This document shows, one piece after another, positions 6,165-14,733 of a stretch of DNA of 44,102 nt. Both the position numbers and the translations under genes were made by a program. Origin of the DNA: JBBRWV01 sp038248985 (GTDB taxonomy: Bacteria > Planctomycetota > Phycisphaerae > WQYP01); NCBI GenBank assembly GCA_038248985.1, contig JBBRWV010000012.1, forward strand, positions 1 through 44,102, given 5' to 3'. The notes under the pieces are model-generated. The model made no database searches and was not told where the DNA came from. It saw only the letters and a program-made list of their open reading frames with translations. Position 1 is the first letter of the stretch. Every line of letters starts with the position of its first letter.

Positions 6165-8903
6165 CTACATGGAAAACAGGGAGGCCTGGGGTTGGTGGGA
6201 TTCGGTAAGTTGGAGGCGGCGTTGGACTTTTTCGTACATGGCGAGGAGGACGTCGGCGGTGTCGGCGAGGTGCAGGGAATCGCGGCGACCGAAAGCGAAG
6301 AGGCCGAAGGCAAAGGGGGAGGGGGTGGGGAGGTCGAGGAGGCGAAGGGTTTGGCTGCTGAGGGTGTGGAGGTAGGCGAGGGCGTCGGAGGCGTGAAGGA
6401 TGTCGTCCATGACGGTGCGGCGGGTTTCGCGCAGGAGGAGGTGATCGGGATGGTGATCGCGGAGGGCGTCGTGGAGTTTGGTGGCGTAGGATTGGAGTTG
6501 GCCGATGAAGCGGCGGCGGCCGAATTTTCTTTGGAGGATGGCGTGGGAGCGGATGGCGGTGAAGCGGAATTCGCGGCGGTAGAGTTCGCTGGATTCAACG
6601 GCGGCGGCGAGATCGGCGGCGAAATTTTCGGGGGAGAGGAGGCTGCGAATGAGAGTGCGATCGGCGCGGCGGGCGGGTGAGGATTGGTTGACCCAGATAC
6701 CGAAGGCGTAGTCATCGACGACGACAGTGGCGTTGCCGGAGAAGCGTTTGTGCATCCGATAGGCGACGAGACGGGCGAGGGCGTCGTTGGCGGCGCGGCC
6801 GATCATGGTGTGAAAGACGAGGACGATGGCGTCGTCATCGGGGACGCGTTCGACGAGGAGTTGGCCGTCGACGGGGATGTCGGCGTAGCGGAACTGGGCG
6901 TGGAGGAAGGCGGCGGCGACGGCGGCGGCATCGCTGGCGACTTGATAGTGGCGGGAGATGAGGCGGGCGATGGCTGCGGGGCCGGCGGGGGCGACGTGGC
7001 GGACGCTTTGGCGGAAGTCGCGCATCATGGAGGCGAGGCCGGGTTCCATGGACATCATGCCGCCGAACCAGCGGGGGACGGTGGGTTGCTGACCGTTGGA
7101 TTCGGTAACGAAGATGGTCATGGCTTCGGAGCGTTGGAAGCAGACGCAGCGGCCGGCCAGAATGAAGCGGTCTTGGGGTTTGAGGGTTTGGGCGAAGCCT
7201 TCATCGACGGAACCGACTTTGGCGCCATCGACGATGCGGACGGAGACCTGGCCTTCGGAGGTGATGGTGCCGACGTTTTGGGCGTACATGCCGAGGGTGC
7301 CGCGGGAGCAGGGGAGGAGTAGGCCGTGGAGTTGCGGCGGGGCGGCGGGTTGGGGGGAGGTGTCGAGGGATTCGGTGGAGCCGGCGGTGTCGGTGGGTTC
7401 GATCCATAATTTTGCGGAGACACGGGCGGAGTCGCGGAGGGATTGAGTGGCGATGAAATGGATGACGTCGTCGAAGGCGGCGCGGGGGAGGTCGGCGAAG
7501 GAGAGGGTTTGGCGGACGAGGGCGAAGGCGTCGTCGGTGTGAATGCCGTGGGGGGAGGCGGTGAGGGCCATGCCGATGAGATGCTGGGCGAGGACGTCGA
7601 GGCAGTTGCGGGGGACGCGGATTTGGTCGATGCGGTGTTGGCGCATGGCGGAGGCGGTGACCATGGATTCGATGAGATCGCCGGGAACGGTGGGGAGAAA
7701 TGTGCCGCGGGCGGTGCCGCCGTGGTGGTGTCCGCTGCGTCCGACGCGTTGCATGCCGCGGGCGACGCCTTTGGGAGAATTGAGGAGGACGACGCGGTCG
7801 ATGGAGCCGATGTCGATACCGAGTTCGAGGCTGGTGGAACAGACGACGCAGCGTAGTTGGCCACGTTTGAGGCGGTCTTCGATATCGAGGCGGGCTTCGC
7901 GATCGACGCTGGAGTGATGGGCTTCGATGTGTTCGGGAAGGACGGGAGAGAGGTCGAGGTCGCCTTTGAGGGAGAGGTCTTTGAAGCGTTTGCGGAGTTG
8001 GAAGGTGACGCGTTCGGTGGCGGAGCGGAGGTTGGTGAAGACGAGTGTGGTGCGGTGGGAGCGGATGATTTTTTCAAGCGTGTCAAAGATGTGGCGGTGG
8101 ATAACGGCGGATTTCTGGAAGGGGGTTTGGCCGAAGACGGAGGCGATTTCGAGATCGAGGGGGCGATCGAAGGAGGCGTCGGCGATGGCGCAGGCGCGAG
8201 CGGCGGAGGCAGGGCCGACGAGAAATTCGGCCATGGTTTCGAGGGGGGCGATGGTGGCGGAGAGGCCGATGCGTTGGGGGTCGGGGTGGCCGTGTTGCAT
8301 GACGAGGGCGCTGAGGCGTTCGATACCGAGGGAGAGATCGACGCCGCGTTTGTTGCCGGCGACGGAGTGGAGTTCATCGACGATGATGGTGCGGACGGAG
8401 CGGAGATGATCGCGCAGGGTGCTGTTGGCGAGACAGATGGCGAGGCTTTCGGGCGTGGTGACGAGGATGTGAGGAGGGTGGCGCGACATGCGGTTGCGGT
8501 CACGGGGAGAGGTGTCGCCGGTGCGCTGGGCGACGCGGATGGGATCTGGAGGCGCCTCGGCCCCCCCACCGCTTACGTGGGTGGCGGCGTAGGCGGCGTG
8601 GATTTCGTCGAGGGGGATGAGGAGGTTGCGGGCGACATCGTTGCCGAGGGCTTTGAGGGGGGAGATGTAAACGCACTGGATGCCGGGATTGAGTTGATGG
8701 AGGGCGCGGCGGGCGAAGAGATCGGAGAGGGCGGAGATGAAGGCGCAGAGGGTTTTGCCGCTGCCGGTGGGGGCACAGATGAGGACGTTTCGGCCGTTCT
8801 GAATGGCGGGGATGGCGAGAGATTGGGGGGCGGTGAGTTCGGTGAAGTGGGAGCGCCACCAGGCGGCGACGGGGGCGCAGAGGTTCGCCAGAACACCTTC
8901 CAT
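6165..8903 (-). CDS. lhr: Lhr-type DEAD/DEAH superfamily 2 helicase (Lhr core)
   Basis: 912 residues. Motifs in order: Q-like segment LTAPQSLAIPAI, Walker A APTGSGKT, PLKALGNDV, TPESLA, Walker B VDELH followed by the Lhr hallmark KRGVDLSLGIERL, LSATI, TSLELGIDIG, and motif VI MQRVGRSGHHHGG. A C-terminal region of ~400 residues covers the winged-helix and Lhr-specific beta-barrel parts. Enzymes of this family translocate 3'-5' on single-stranded DNA and unwind RNA-DNA hybrids during repair. The length fits the Lhr-Core form rather than the ~1,500-residue form. The start is uncertain: ATG 8903 places the helicase fold right after the start, while ATG 8957 would add 18 residues and overlap the preceding gene; neither has a good Shine-Dalgarno. 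An odd in-frame loop (HVSGGGAEAPP) coincides with a C-run repeat at 8560-8574. Confidence 0.85.
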   Translation of the reverse strand: MEGVLANLCAPVAAWWRSHFTELTAPQSLAIPAIQNGRNVLICAPTGSGKTLCAFISALSDLFARRALHQLNPGIQCVYISPLKALGNDVARNLLIPLDEIHAAYAATHVSGGGAEAPPDPIRVAQRTGDTSPRDRNRMSRHPPHILVTTPESLAICLANSTLRDHLRSVRTIIVDELHSVAGNKRGVDLSLGIERLSALVMQHGHPDPQRIGLSATIAPLETMAEFLVGPASAARACAIADASFDRPLDLEIASVFGQTPFQKSAVIHRHIFDTLEKIIRSHRTTLVFTNLRSATERVTFQLRKRFKDLSLKGDLDLSPVLPEHIEAHHSSVDREARLDIEDRLKRGQLRCVVCSTSLELGIDIGSIDRVVLLNSPKGVARGMQRVGRSGHHHGGTARGTFLPTVPGDLIESMVTASAMRQHRIDQIRVPRNCLDVLAQHLIGMALTASPHGIHTDDAFALVRQTLSFADLPRAAFDDVIHFIATQSLRDSARVSAKLWIEPTDTAGSTESLDTSPQPAAPPQLHGLLLPCSRGTLGMYAQNVGTITSEGQVSVRIVDGAKVGSVDEGFAQTLKPQDRFILAGRCVCFQRSEAMTIFVTESNGQQPTVPRWFGGMMSMEPGLASMMRDFRQSVRHVAPAGPAAIARLISRHYQVASDAAAVAAAFLHAQFRYADIPVDGQLLVERVPDDDAIVLVFHTMIGRAANDALARLVAYRMHKRFSGNATVVVDDYAFGIWVNQSSPARRADRTLIRSLLSPENFAADLAAAVESSELYRREFRFTAIRSHAILQRKFGRRRFIGQLQSYATKLHDALRDHHPDHLLLRETRRTVMDDILHASDALAYLHTLSSQTLRLLDLPTPSPFAFGLFAFGRRDSLHLADTADVLLAMYEKVQRRLQLTESHQPQASLFSM
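8560..8574 (-). repeat. C-run interspersed repeat, copy 1 (inside lhr)
   Basis: GCCCCCCCACCGCTT on the + strand. A run of seven Cs is conspicuous in a region where the + strand is G-rich. The same core occurs at 20191, 25659 and 26178. Here it is translated on the minus strand as part of a Ser-Gly-Gly-Gly-Ala loop in the helicase. Confidence 0.5.
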
Positions 8904-8943
8904 GGATGACGAATCTGTCAACGATTCAAAACGCACGGTACTT

Positions 8944-9990
8944 CTATTTGGGGGCATCGAGTTTGGGAGGCCAAGTGAGCGCGAAATTACGGAGCCAGGC
9001 TTCGTACTCGCGTTGGAGTTGGGGGAGATCGGCAGAGATGTAGCGGCGCATGTAGGCGGGGCCGGCGACGGCGTTCCAGCGTTCAGTGAAGTTGTCGATG
9101 TCGCGTCGGCTGACGGAGTTGCCGAGGGTGCGGGCGAGGGTGCCCTGGGTGGCGTCGGCGAGGAGGCGGTCGAGGCCGGCTTGGTATTTGGGGGTGTGCT
9201 GAAGGAAGAGGGTGAAGCTCCAGAGCTGGGCGTAGTAGGCATCGACCTGGTGGGTGCCTTGAGCGAGTGCGAGGCCGGCGTGGGTGCTGATGAGATCTTC
9301 AATTTTCCAGATGCGTTGTTCGCGGCGAGCGGTTTTGAGGGCCATCCAGCGTTCGTGATTGAGTTGGGGTTTGAAGATGGGGGTGGCACCGTCCCAGTCG
9401 AGGCCTTCGTTCTGGGTGGCGAGGCCCTCTTCGAGCCAACTGGGGAGGCGGTCTTTGAAGGAGAACCAACTGTACTGGTGCCAGGATTCGTGGGCGATGA
9501 CGCTGAGGGTGCGGGAGCGGCCGATGTCGAAGCCGGCGAAGATGCCGTCCTGGCAGTAGCCGCCGGCGGTGATGAGGAGGTAGGTGGGGGCGTTGCTGCC
9601 GGCGCGTTCGCGGGTGTAGTGTTCCCACTGGGCGCGGGAGGCGAAGATGTAGCAGACGAGGGGAGGCGTTCGATTGCCGCCGGGGTTGTTGGCGAGGGAG
9701 CGGGCGTAGGCACCTTCGAGGGTTTTGATGAGGAGGCGCTGGTAGAGGGGATCCTGAATGGTGGTGTAGATGTGGAAGTGATCCGTGGTGATGAGGAGGC
9801 CGGGGGCCTGGGTGTAGACCCAGGGGACGGCGTTGATGGGTTCCTGGGTGAGTTGGGCGAGGGCTTTAGAGCGGGCGACGTAGGAGGAAGAGTTGGAGGA
9901 ATCGAGCTGGCAGGCGACGAAGAGGGGAAGGAGGGCGGCGAGGAGGGCGAAGAGGGAAGTTGTTCGCGAACGGATGAAGGGGTGGCGCAC
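8944..9990 (-). CDS. Lipoprotein gluzincin metallopeptidase (DUF1570-like)
   Basis: About 348 residues. The zinc motif HESWHQ (HExxH) is in VIAHESWHQYSWFSF and the third ligand is in LPSWLEEGLATQ, the HExxH...WLxEGLA pattern of gluzincins such as DUF1570-type proteins common in planctomycetes. I start at GTG 9990: it has GGAG eight bases upstream and gives a textbook signal peptide (RHPFIRSRTTSLF, hydrophobic core, then LLPLFVAC with a lipobox Cys). A start at 10086 would put a 32-residue extension before the signal and looks wrong. The protein is probably exported and lipid-anchored in the periplasm or outer membrane. The substrate is unknown. It is 40 bp upstream of the helicase gene on the same strand. 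Confidence 0.78.
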   Translation of the reverse strand: MRHPFIRSRTTSLFALLAALLPLFVACQLDSSNSSSYVARSKALAQLTQEPINAVPWVYTQAPGLLITTDHFHIYTTIQDPLYQRLLIKTLEGAYARSLANNPGGNRTPPLVCYIFASRAQWEHYTRERAGSNAPTYLLITAGGYCQDGIFAGFDIGRSRTLSVIAHESWHQYSWFSFKDRLPSWLEEGLATQNEGLDWDGATPIFKPQLNHERWMALKTARREQRIWKIEDLISTHAGLALAQGTHQVDAYYAQLWSFTLFLQHTPKYQAGLDRLLADATQGTLARTLGNSVSRRDIDNFTERWNAVAGPAYMRRYISADLPQLQREYEAWLRNFALTWPPKLDAPK

Positions 9991-10176
9991 GGGGGAGACT
10001 CCGGGAAAGATTTTGCGAAGCGGCGGGGTGAACGGAAGTGCCGCCAGAACATTTAGTATATCGACTGGGGCGAGGAAACGTTGCAACTTTGGGGAGGAGG
10101 GTGCGTGATAGGAGGAAGAACATGGCAGAGCTGAAACGTTTTCGGCGGCCGGCGGTTTTTATTTTGGAGTAGAAAC

Positions 10177-10695
10177 ATGATTCGCAGTTGGACCAAGTTT
10201 TCGATGTTGAGTTTGGCATTGGCGTTGGCCTTGGGCACGGCGTCGGCGACGTTGAGCCGAGCGGAAGAAGCGCCGGCGGCGAAGGTGGGAACGATTTCGG
10301 GGAAGGTTGTGGATGCGGACGGGAAGGCAATCAAGGGGGCGACGGTGATGGCGATTCTTCCGCCGAAGGAAGGCAAGCCCGAAGGCAGGCCGAAGGCGAA
10401 GGGTGATCGGCCGGTGCCGAAGGCAGCGGAAGGTGATGCCCCGAAGGACGGACCGAAAGATGGGCCTAAAGACGGGCCGGGCGTCAAGCCGCGTCCCAAG
10501 CCGTTGGCGGAAACGACGACGGGTGAGGATGGGACGTTCAAGCTGGAAGGCGTACCGGCGGGCAAGGTCACCGTAGTCGCCCGAGCGAAGGGTGTGGGAA
10601 TGTCGGGCAGGATTGCGGTGGAGGTGGTCGCCGATCAGGACACGAAGATGGAAGACATCAAGTTGGAGAAGCGTCCTGACAGGGCGCCGAAGTAA
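10177..10695 (+). CDS. Secreted carboxypeptidase-regulatory-like domain protein
   Basis: 172 residues. It has a clear Sec signal peptide (MIRSWTKFSMLSLALALALG, cleavage probably near SRAEE). The mature part begins with a CarboxypepD_reg/CNA-B-type beta-sandwich strand set (GTISGKVVDADGKAIKGATVMAI). A low-complexity Lys/Pro/Gly loop with three DGPK units interrupts it, and the fold resumes with TTTGEDGTFKLEGVPAGKVTVVARAKG. Such domains usually mediate protein or carbohydrate contacts; the function here is unknown. The ATG has GGAG 11 bases upstream. The gene stands alone and is closed by a strong terminator. Confidence 0.72.
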   Translation: MIRSWTKFSMLSLALALALGTASATLSRAEEAPAAKVGTISGKVVDADGKAIKGATVMAILPPKEGKPEGRPKAKGDRPVPKAAEGDAPKDGPKDGPKDGPGVKPRPKPLAETTTGEDGTFKLEGVPAGKVTVVARAKGVGMSGRIAVEVVADQDTKMEDIKLEKRPDRAPK

Positions 10696-10740
10696 TTCAC
10701 GGGCGCTCAGCTTTTTGTCTTTGCGAATGTAAACATAGAG

Positions 10741-10775
10741 AGGGCCGCTTGGAGATAGCTCCGGCGGCCCTTTTT
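10741..10775 (+). terminator. Rho-independent terminator of the 10177 gene
   Basis: AGGGCCGC (10741-10748) pairs with GCGGCCCT (10764-10771). An inner GGAG/CTCC stem sits in the loop, and five Ts follow directly. Confidence 0.9.
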
Positions 10776-10900
10776 CTGTTGGTGAAGTGGCGTTTTTGCG
10801 TGGGAAACGACAGAGTGCCAAAGAGAGGGGGAAAAAGAGATGAAGGTTGGCAATCTCCTCCCAATCCCGCTAGGAAATATAGGGAATGGGGTGAGGGGAT

Positions 10901-13054
10901 TCAGGGGCGGCGGACGCGGAGGTAGGAGGTGGTGAGGACGGTGGCGGTGCAAACGACGATGACGAGGATGAGGAAGGCGGAGACGGCGTTGTTGAGGACG
11001 TGGGTATTGGCGGAGATTTCGCGGAAGTATCTGATGAGCATGATGACGGCGGCGCTGGTGGTGGTGGTGGCGACGACGAACATGGGGAGGAGCGTGACCC
11101 AGGCGTATTTGGCGCGGCCGGATTTGACGATGACGACGGTGGCGACGCTGAGGGCGATGACGGCGAGCATTTGATTGGCGATGCCGAACATGGGCCAGAT
11201 GGCATCCATGGAACGGGAGGAGATGAAGTAGGACCACCCCCCCACCATCAAGGCGGTGGTGAGGATGGCACCGGGCCACCAGTTGGTTTGAGCGAGTTTG
11301 GGATGGACCCATTTGCCGAGGGTTTCCTGGAGGAGGAAGCGGCCAACGCGGGTGCCGGTGTCGATGGTGGTGAGGATGAAGATGGCTTCAAACATGATGG
11401 CGAAGTGGTACCAGTAGGGGATCAGGGATTCGATTTTTTTGAGGGTTTCACCGCCGGAGCCGAGGATGCGTTTGGCGGCGTCATCGAAGATTTGGGCCAT
11501 GCCGACGGCGAGGGTGACGGCCCCGCCGGTGCGTCCCTGGAGGGTTTCGCCGATCTGGGCTTCGCGTTGGGCGAGGGTGACCTGGACTTCGCCGGGGCGC
11601 GGGGTATCGTGATCGTGGGCGATCTGGGCTATTTGCTGCTGGTATTGGGGAAGGGCTTTCCAGGAGGTATTCATTTGGTAGTAGTGGGAGGTGGGGAGAC
11701 TGCAGGCGGCGATGAGGGCGACGATGGCGACGAGGCCTTCGATGAGCATGGCACCGTAGCCGATGGTGCGGGCGTCTTTTTCCTTGTTGATCATTTTAGG
11801 AGTGGTGCCGGAGGAAACGAGGGAGTGGAAGCCGGAGATGGCACCGCACATGATGGTGATGAAGACGAAGGGGAAGATGTTGCCGGGGACGGTGGGGCCG
11901 CCGGTGATGAAGGTCCAGTTGAGGGCGGGGGTGTGGAGGATGGGCTGGGCGAGGATGACGCCGATGACAAGGAGGATGACGGTGCCGATTTTGAGGAAGC
12001 TGGAGAGATAATCGCGGGGGCAGAGGAGTATCCAGACGGGGAGGATGCTGGCGAGGAAGCCGTAGATTGCCATGGCGATGGTGATTTGTCCTTCGCGGAG
12101 GTCGAAGAGATCTTTGTAGGTGTTGAGCCAGTGTTCGGGGGTGTCGATGAAGCCGCCGAGGTAGACGGCACCGAGGGTGAGGAGTCCGCCGATGATGGAG
12201 GCTTCGAGGACTTTGCCTTTGCGGATGCGGTACATGTAGAGGCCGGTGAAGAGAGCGATGGGGATGGTGAGGGCGATGGTGAAGGTGCCCCAGGAGGAGC
12301 CGGCGATTTTGCGTTCGACACGGACGTTGGGGAAGACTTCGATTTTTTCACCGGCGCGGACGGTGCGGTCCGGGGTTTCGAGGGAGATGGCGGTGCGGCT
12401 GTTGACGGCTTTGGCGGTGAGGGTGAATTTTTGACTGGTGAGGACTTCGGCGCCGTTGGTGTACTGGATGCGGGTGCCTTCAGGGATGACGTAGACGTAG
12501 ACGTTGTCGTACTGGTTCTGGGCGCGGATGCCGGCGTCGGACGGGGCGAGGAACTTGGTGCCGGTTTCATAGGTTACGGTATCGCCGCCGAGGGCTTTGA
12601 CGACGACTTTGCCGAGGCCGGCGAGGGCGATGACGAGAACGAAGAGGATGCCGATGGTGGCGGCGGTGGCGGCGGTGCCGCCGATTTCGTCATAGGCGAT
12701 GCGGGCGAGGGATTTTCCTTCGCGGCGGATGGAGAAGACGAGGATGACGAAATCCTGGACGGCGCCGCCGAGGCAGACGCCGAGGAGAATCCAGAGGAGG
12801 CTGGGGAGGTAGCCGAACTGAGCGGCGAGGACGGGGCCGATGAGGGGGCCGGCGCCGGAGATGGCGGCGAAGTGGTGTCCGAAGAGGACCCACTTGTTGG
12901 TGGGGTGATAGTTTTGGCCGTCGTTGAGGAGATGGGCGGGGGTGATGCGGGAGTCATCGAGGGCGAGGACTTTGGCGGCGATGAAGGCGCTGTAGTAGCG
13001 ATAGGCGATGGCGAGGATGAGGAGGACGACGACGATCAGGTACATGGCATTCAT
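10901..13054 (-). CDS. cstA: Carbon starvation protein A (CstA) with an extra extracytoplasmic domain
   Basis: 717 residues, a many-spanning inner-membrane transporter. Family signatures: GPVLAAQFGYLPSLLWIL, GAVQDFVILVFSIRREGKSL, CGAISGFHSLVSSGTTPK and a long C-terminal membrane block. CstA/BtsT proteins take up peptides or pyruvate under carbon limitation. Between VVVKALGG and SSWGTFTIALTIPIALF, which are nearly adjacent in the E. coli protein as I recall it, there are ~95 extra hydrophilic residues (DTVTYETG ... VRVERKIAG). They are rich in beta-type alternation and lie between two membrane spans, so they probably form an extracytoplasmic domain. ATG 13054 gives the normal N-terminus (MNAMYLIVVVLLILAIAYRY). 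ATG 13045 is possible; no good Shine-Dalgarno is seen for either. The gene is transcribed alone. Confidence 0.9.
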   Translation of the reverse strand: MNAMYLIVVVLLILAIAYRYYSAFIAAKVLALDDSRITPAHLLNDGQNYHPTNKWVLFGHHFAAISGAGPLIGPVLAAQFGYLPSLLWILLGVCLGGAVQDFVILVFSIRREGKSLARIAYDEIGGTAATAATIGILFVLVIALAGLGKVVVKALGGDTVTYETGTKFLAPSDAGIRAQNQYDNVYVYVIPEGTRIQYTNGAEVLTSQKFTLTAKAVNSRTAISLETPDRTVRAGEKIEVFPNVRVERKIAGSSWGTFTIALTIPIALFTGLYMYRIRKGKVLEASIIGGLLTLGAVYLGGFIDTPEHWLNTYKDLFDLREGQITIAMAIYGFLASILPVWILLCPRDYLSSFLKIGTVILLVIGVILAQPILHTPALNWTFITGGPTVPGNIFPFVFITIMCGAISGFHSLVSSGTTPKMINKEKDARTIGYGAMLIEGLVAIVALIAACSLPTSHYYQMNTSWKALPQYQQQIAQIAHDHDTPRPGEVQVTLAQREAQIGETLQGRTGGAVTLAVGMAQIFDDAAKRILGSGGETLKKIESLIPYWYHFAIMFEAIFILTTIDTGTRVGRFLLQETLGKWVHPKLAQTNWWPGAILTTALMVGGWSYFISSRSMDAIWPMFGIANQMLAVIALSVATVVIVKSGRAKYAWVTLLPMFVVATTTTSAAVIMLIRYFREISANTHVLNNAVSAFLILVIVVCTATVLTTSYLRVRRP

Positions 13055-13133
13055 GCGGGGGTATCCGAAAAGGAGTGAGGAGATTGGAGGGGTGTAGAGT
13101 AAACGAAGAGGCGGGGAGAGTCTTGCGGGAGGC

Positions 13134-13169
13134 AAAACGAAAGCCGCCGCGAGAGGGTCTCGCGGCGGC
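13134..13169 (-). terminator. Rho-independent terminator of the BRCT-like coiled-coil gene
   Basis: A perfect 12-bp inverted repeat (GCCGCCGCGAGA, 13143-13154; TCTCGCGGCGGC, 13158-13169) has a 3-nt loop. On the minus strand it is followed by TTTCGTTTT, 26 bp past the stop at 13195. Confidence 0.88.
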
Positions 13170-13194
13170 GTGAGGTCTGAGGGAGGGACGGGTT

Positions 13195-14592
13195 TTAGTG
13201 TTTGACGATGGTGGTGTTGTAGTAGCCGATCATGCCGAGGAAACGATTGGCGTTGAGTACGGGGACGCTGGAGGCTTTGGCTTCGATGACGAGTTTGTCA
13301 TAGGTGAGCTGAGAGGTGAGGCGGGTGGCGTAGACGCTGCCGGATTCGGCGGCATCGTCGCCTTTGTTGGCGGGGAGAGCGGGGCGAGCGCCAATGACGA
13401 GGAAGTCGGTCTGGGTGGAGAGGGAGTCATCGACAACGCCGCCCCAGGATTGAATCATGCGGACGACGCGTTCGCGTTCGCTGGAGGAAGTTTGTGCGTC
13501 GCCGTCGAGGTCGAAATCACCAAAGACGACGAAGTGGAATTTGCGATTTTTGTCTTGATTGTAGACGGGGTTGGCGATGAGATCGCCGACCTGGAAGCGT
13601 TGTCCTTTTTCGAGGCCGGTGATGCGGGCGAGGGATTCGTTTTCGCCGACTTCGAGGACTTCGAGGCCCCCTTTGCCGCGGGCTTCGGCGTCGTCTTTGT
13701 TCCACCGGATGCCGAGTTTGGGGTCATAGACGGCGAAGGTTTGTCCGGGGATGACGCGGTCGCGTTTGCCGAGGTTGATGTAGATTTCATTGGTGCCGGA
13801 GGCGGCGCGGACGATGGAGCCATCGGGTTCACGACCGACATTGTTGGGGCCCTGGGGGCGGAGGTTGGCGATCTGGGTGGTCAACTGATCGATGCGGTTT
13901 TTGGCTTTGACGATGTCGTTTTTGAGCTGTTCGATCTGGAGGGACAGCTCACGTTTTTCGACTTCACTTTTGTCTTTGAGAGCGGTTATGTCCCGTTCAT
14001 ACCTGGTGGTGAGGGCGGTTTTCTCCTGGTTGGCGGCACTGAGTTCGCCCTGGAGCTTGTTGACGTCGTTGGCACTCTGGCCGATGGAATCGCTTTTGGA
14101 GGCGAGCGCCTTCACATGGTCAGCATAGGCGGCACTGTACTTGGCCTGTTCGTCCTTGGCGAGCTGCTGAGTTTGCGCGAGTTCGGAGGTTCTGGCTTTG
14201 AGCTGGGTGTCGAGCTCGTTGACGACGGAGAGGAGGGGTTTATCTTTTTGGTTGATGGAGGCGAGGTATTTCGCGACGACGCCTTCGGTGGGGTTGATCA
14301 AGTCGCTGGTGGGCACCTTGCCGGCATCGATGAGGAGGCGGAGGGAATCAATCTGTCGACTGGCGGCGGCAATAGCGGATTCGGTGGTTTTGCCTTCGAG
14401 GATGGTATCGACAACTCTGCTTTCATTGGCGCGGGCGAGGCGGGTTTTGGCCTTGTCGCTGTCTTCGAGGAGCTTGCCGGTCTTTTCATTTTGCATGTAA
14501 AAGACGACAGCGAGGGCGGTCGAGACCACCCAGAGGAAGACAAAAATGATGAGAGCATACGGAGGGGAGCTTCGAGCACGCACCACAGCCAT
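13195..14592 (-). CDS. Membrane-anchored coiled-coil protein with C-terminal BRCT-like domain
   Basis: 465 residues in three parts. (1) A short positive N-terminus and one membrane span (ALIIFVFLWVVSTALAVVFY, ~13-32). (2) A long Lys/Glu/Gln/Ala-rich coiled coil to about residue 245 with heptad-like leucines (LQGELSAANQEKTALTTRYE). (3) A small beta-rich segment (YINLGKRDRVIPGQTFAVYD), then a BRCT-like fold: FHFVVFGDFDLDG, VVRMIQSWGGVVDDSLS, TDFLVIGARP and VPVLNANRFLGMIGY. The GG pair, the T-D-F-L-V-x-G strand and the final VLNANRFL helix match BRCT modules of LigA and eukaryotic repair proteins. Topology probably puts the coil and BRCT-like part outside the cytoplasm if the single span is an uncleaved signal anchor. 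That is strange for a BRCT, so topology needs testing. GGAGG lies upstream of the ATG. Confidence 0.72.
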   Translation of the reverse strand: MAVVRARSSPPYALIIFVFLWVVSTALAVVFYMQNEKTGKLLEDSDKAKTRLARANESRVVDTILEGKTTESAIAAASRQIDSLRLLIDAGKVPTSDLINPTEGVVAKYLASINQKDKPLLSVVNELDTQLKARTSELAQTQQLAKDEQAKYSAAYADHVKALASKSDSIGQSANDVNKLQGELSAANQEKTALTTRYERDITALKDKSEVEKRELSLQIEQLKNDIVKAKNRIDQLTTQIANLRPQGPNNVGREPDGSIVRAASGTNEIYINLGKRDRVIPGQTFAVYDPKLGIRWNKDDAEARGKGGLEVLEVGENESLARITGLEKGQRFQVGDLIANPVYNQDKNRKFHFVVFGDFDLDGDAQTSSSERERVVRMIQSWGGVVDDSLSTQTDFLVIGARPALPANKGDDAAESGSVYATRLTSQLTYDKLVIEAKASSVPVLNANRFLGMIGYYNTTIVKH

Positions 14593-14643
14593 GAGGTAAC
14601 CTCCAGATTATTTGAACTTCGGTGGCCATCACCGCCTGATAGG

Positions 14644-14665
14644 ATCGCGAGAGAACACTCGCGAT
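14644..14665. promoter_or_regulatory. Inverted repeat, possible operator
   Basis: ATCGCGAG, 6-nt spacer, CTCGCGAT: a perfect 8-bp inverted repeat 52 bp upstream of the BRCT-like gene, in its divergent region with the EI24-like gene. A further CGCGAG half-site follows at 14685-14690. The regulator is unknown. Confidence 0.4.
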
Positions 14666-14733
14666 GACTTCGGTAGAATATCACCGCGAGAGGAGATAAG
14701 GTCAAGTGAAAATGAGGGGTGGGGCGTTATAAA

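Noticed and set aside
10074..10142. GAAACGTT repeated in the gap before the 10177 gene
   Set aside because: Two 8-bp copies about 57 bp apart are not enough to claim an operator.
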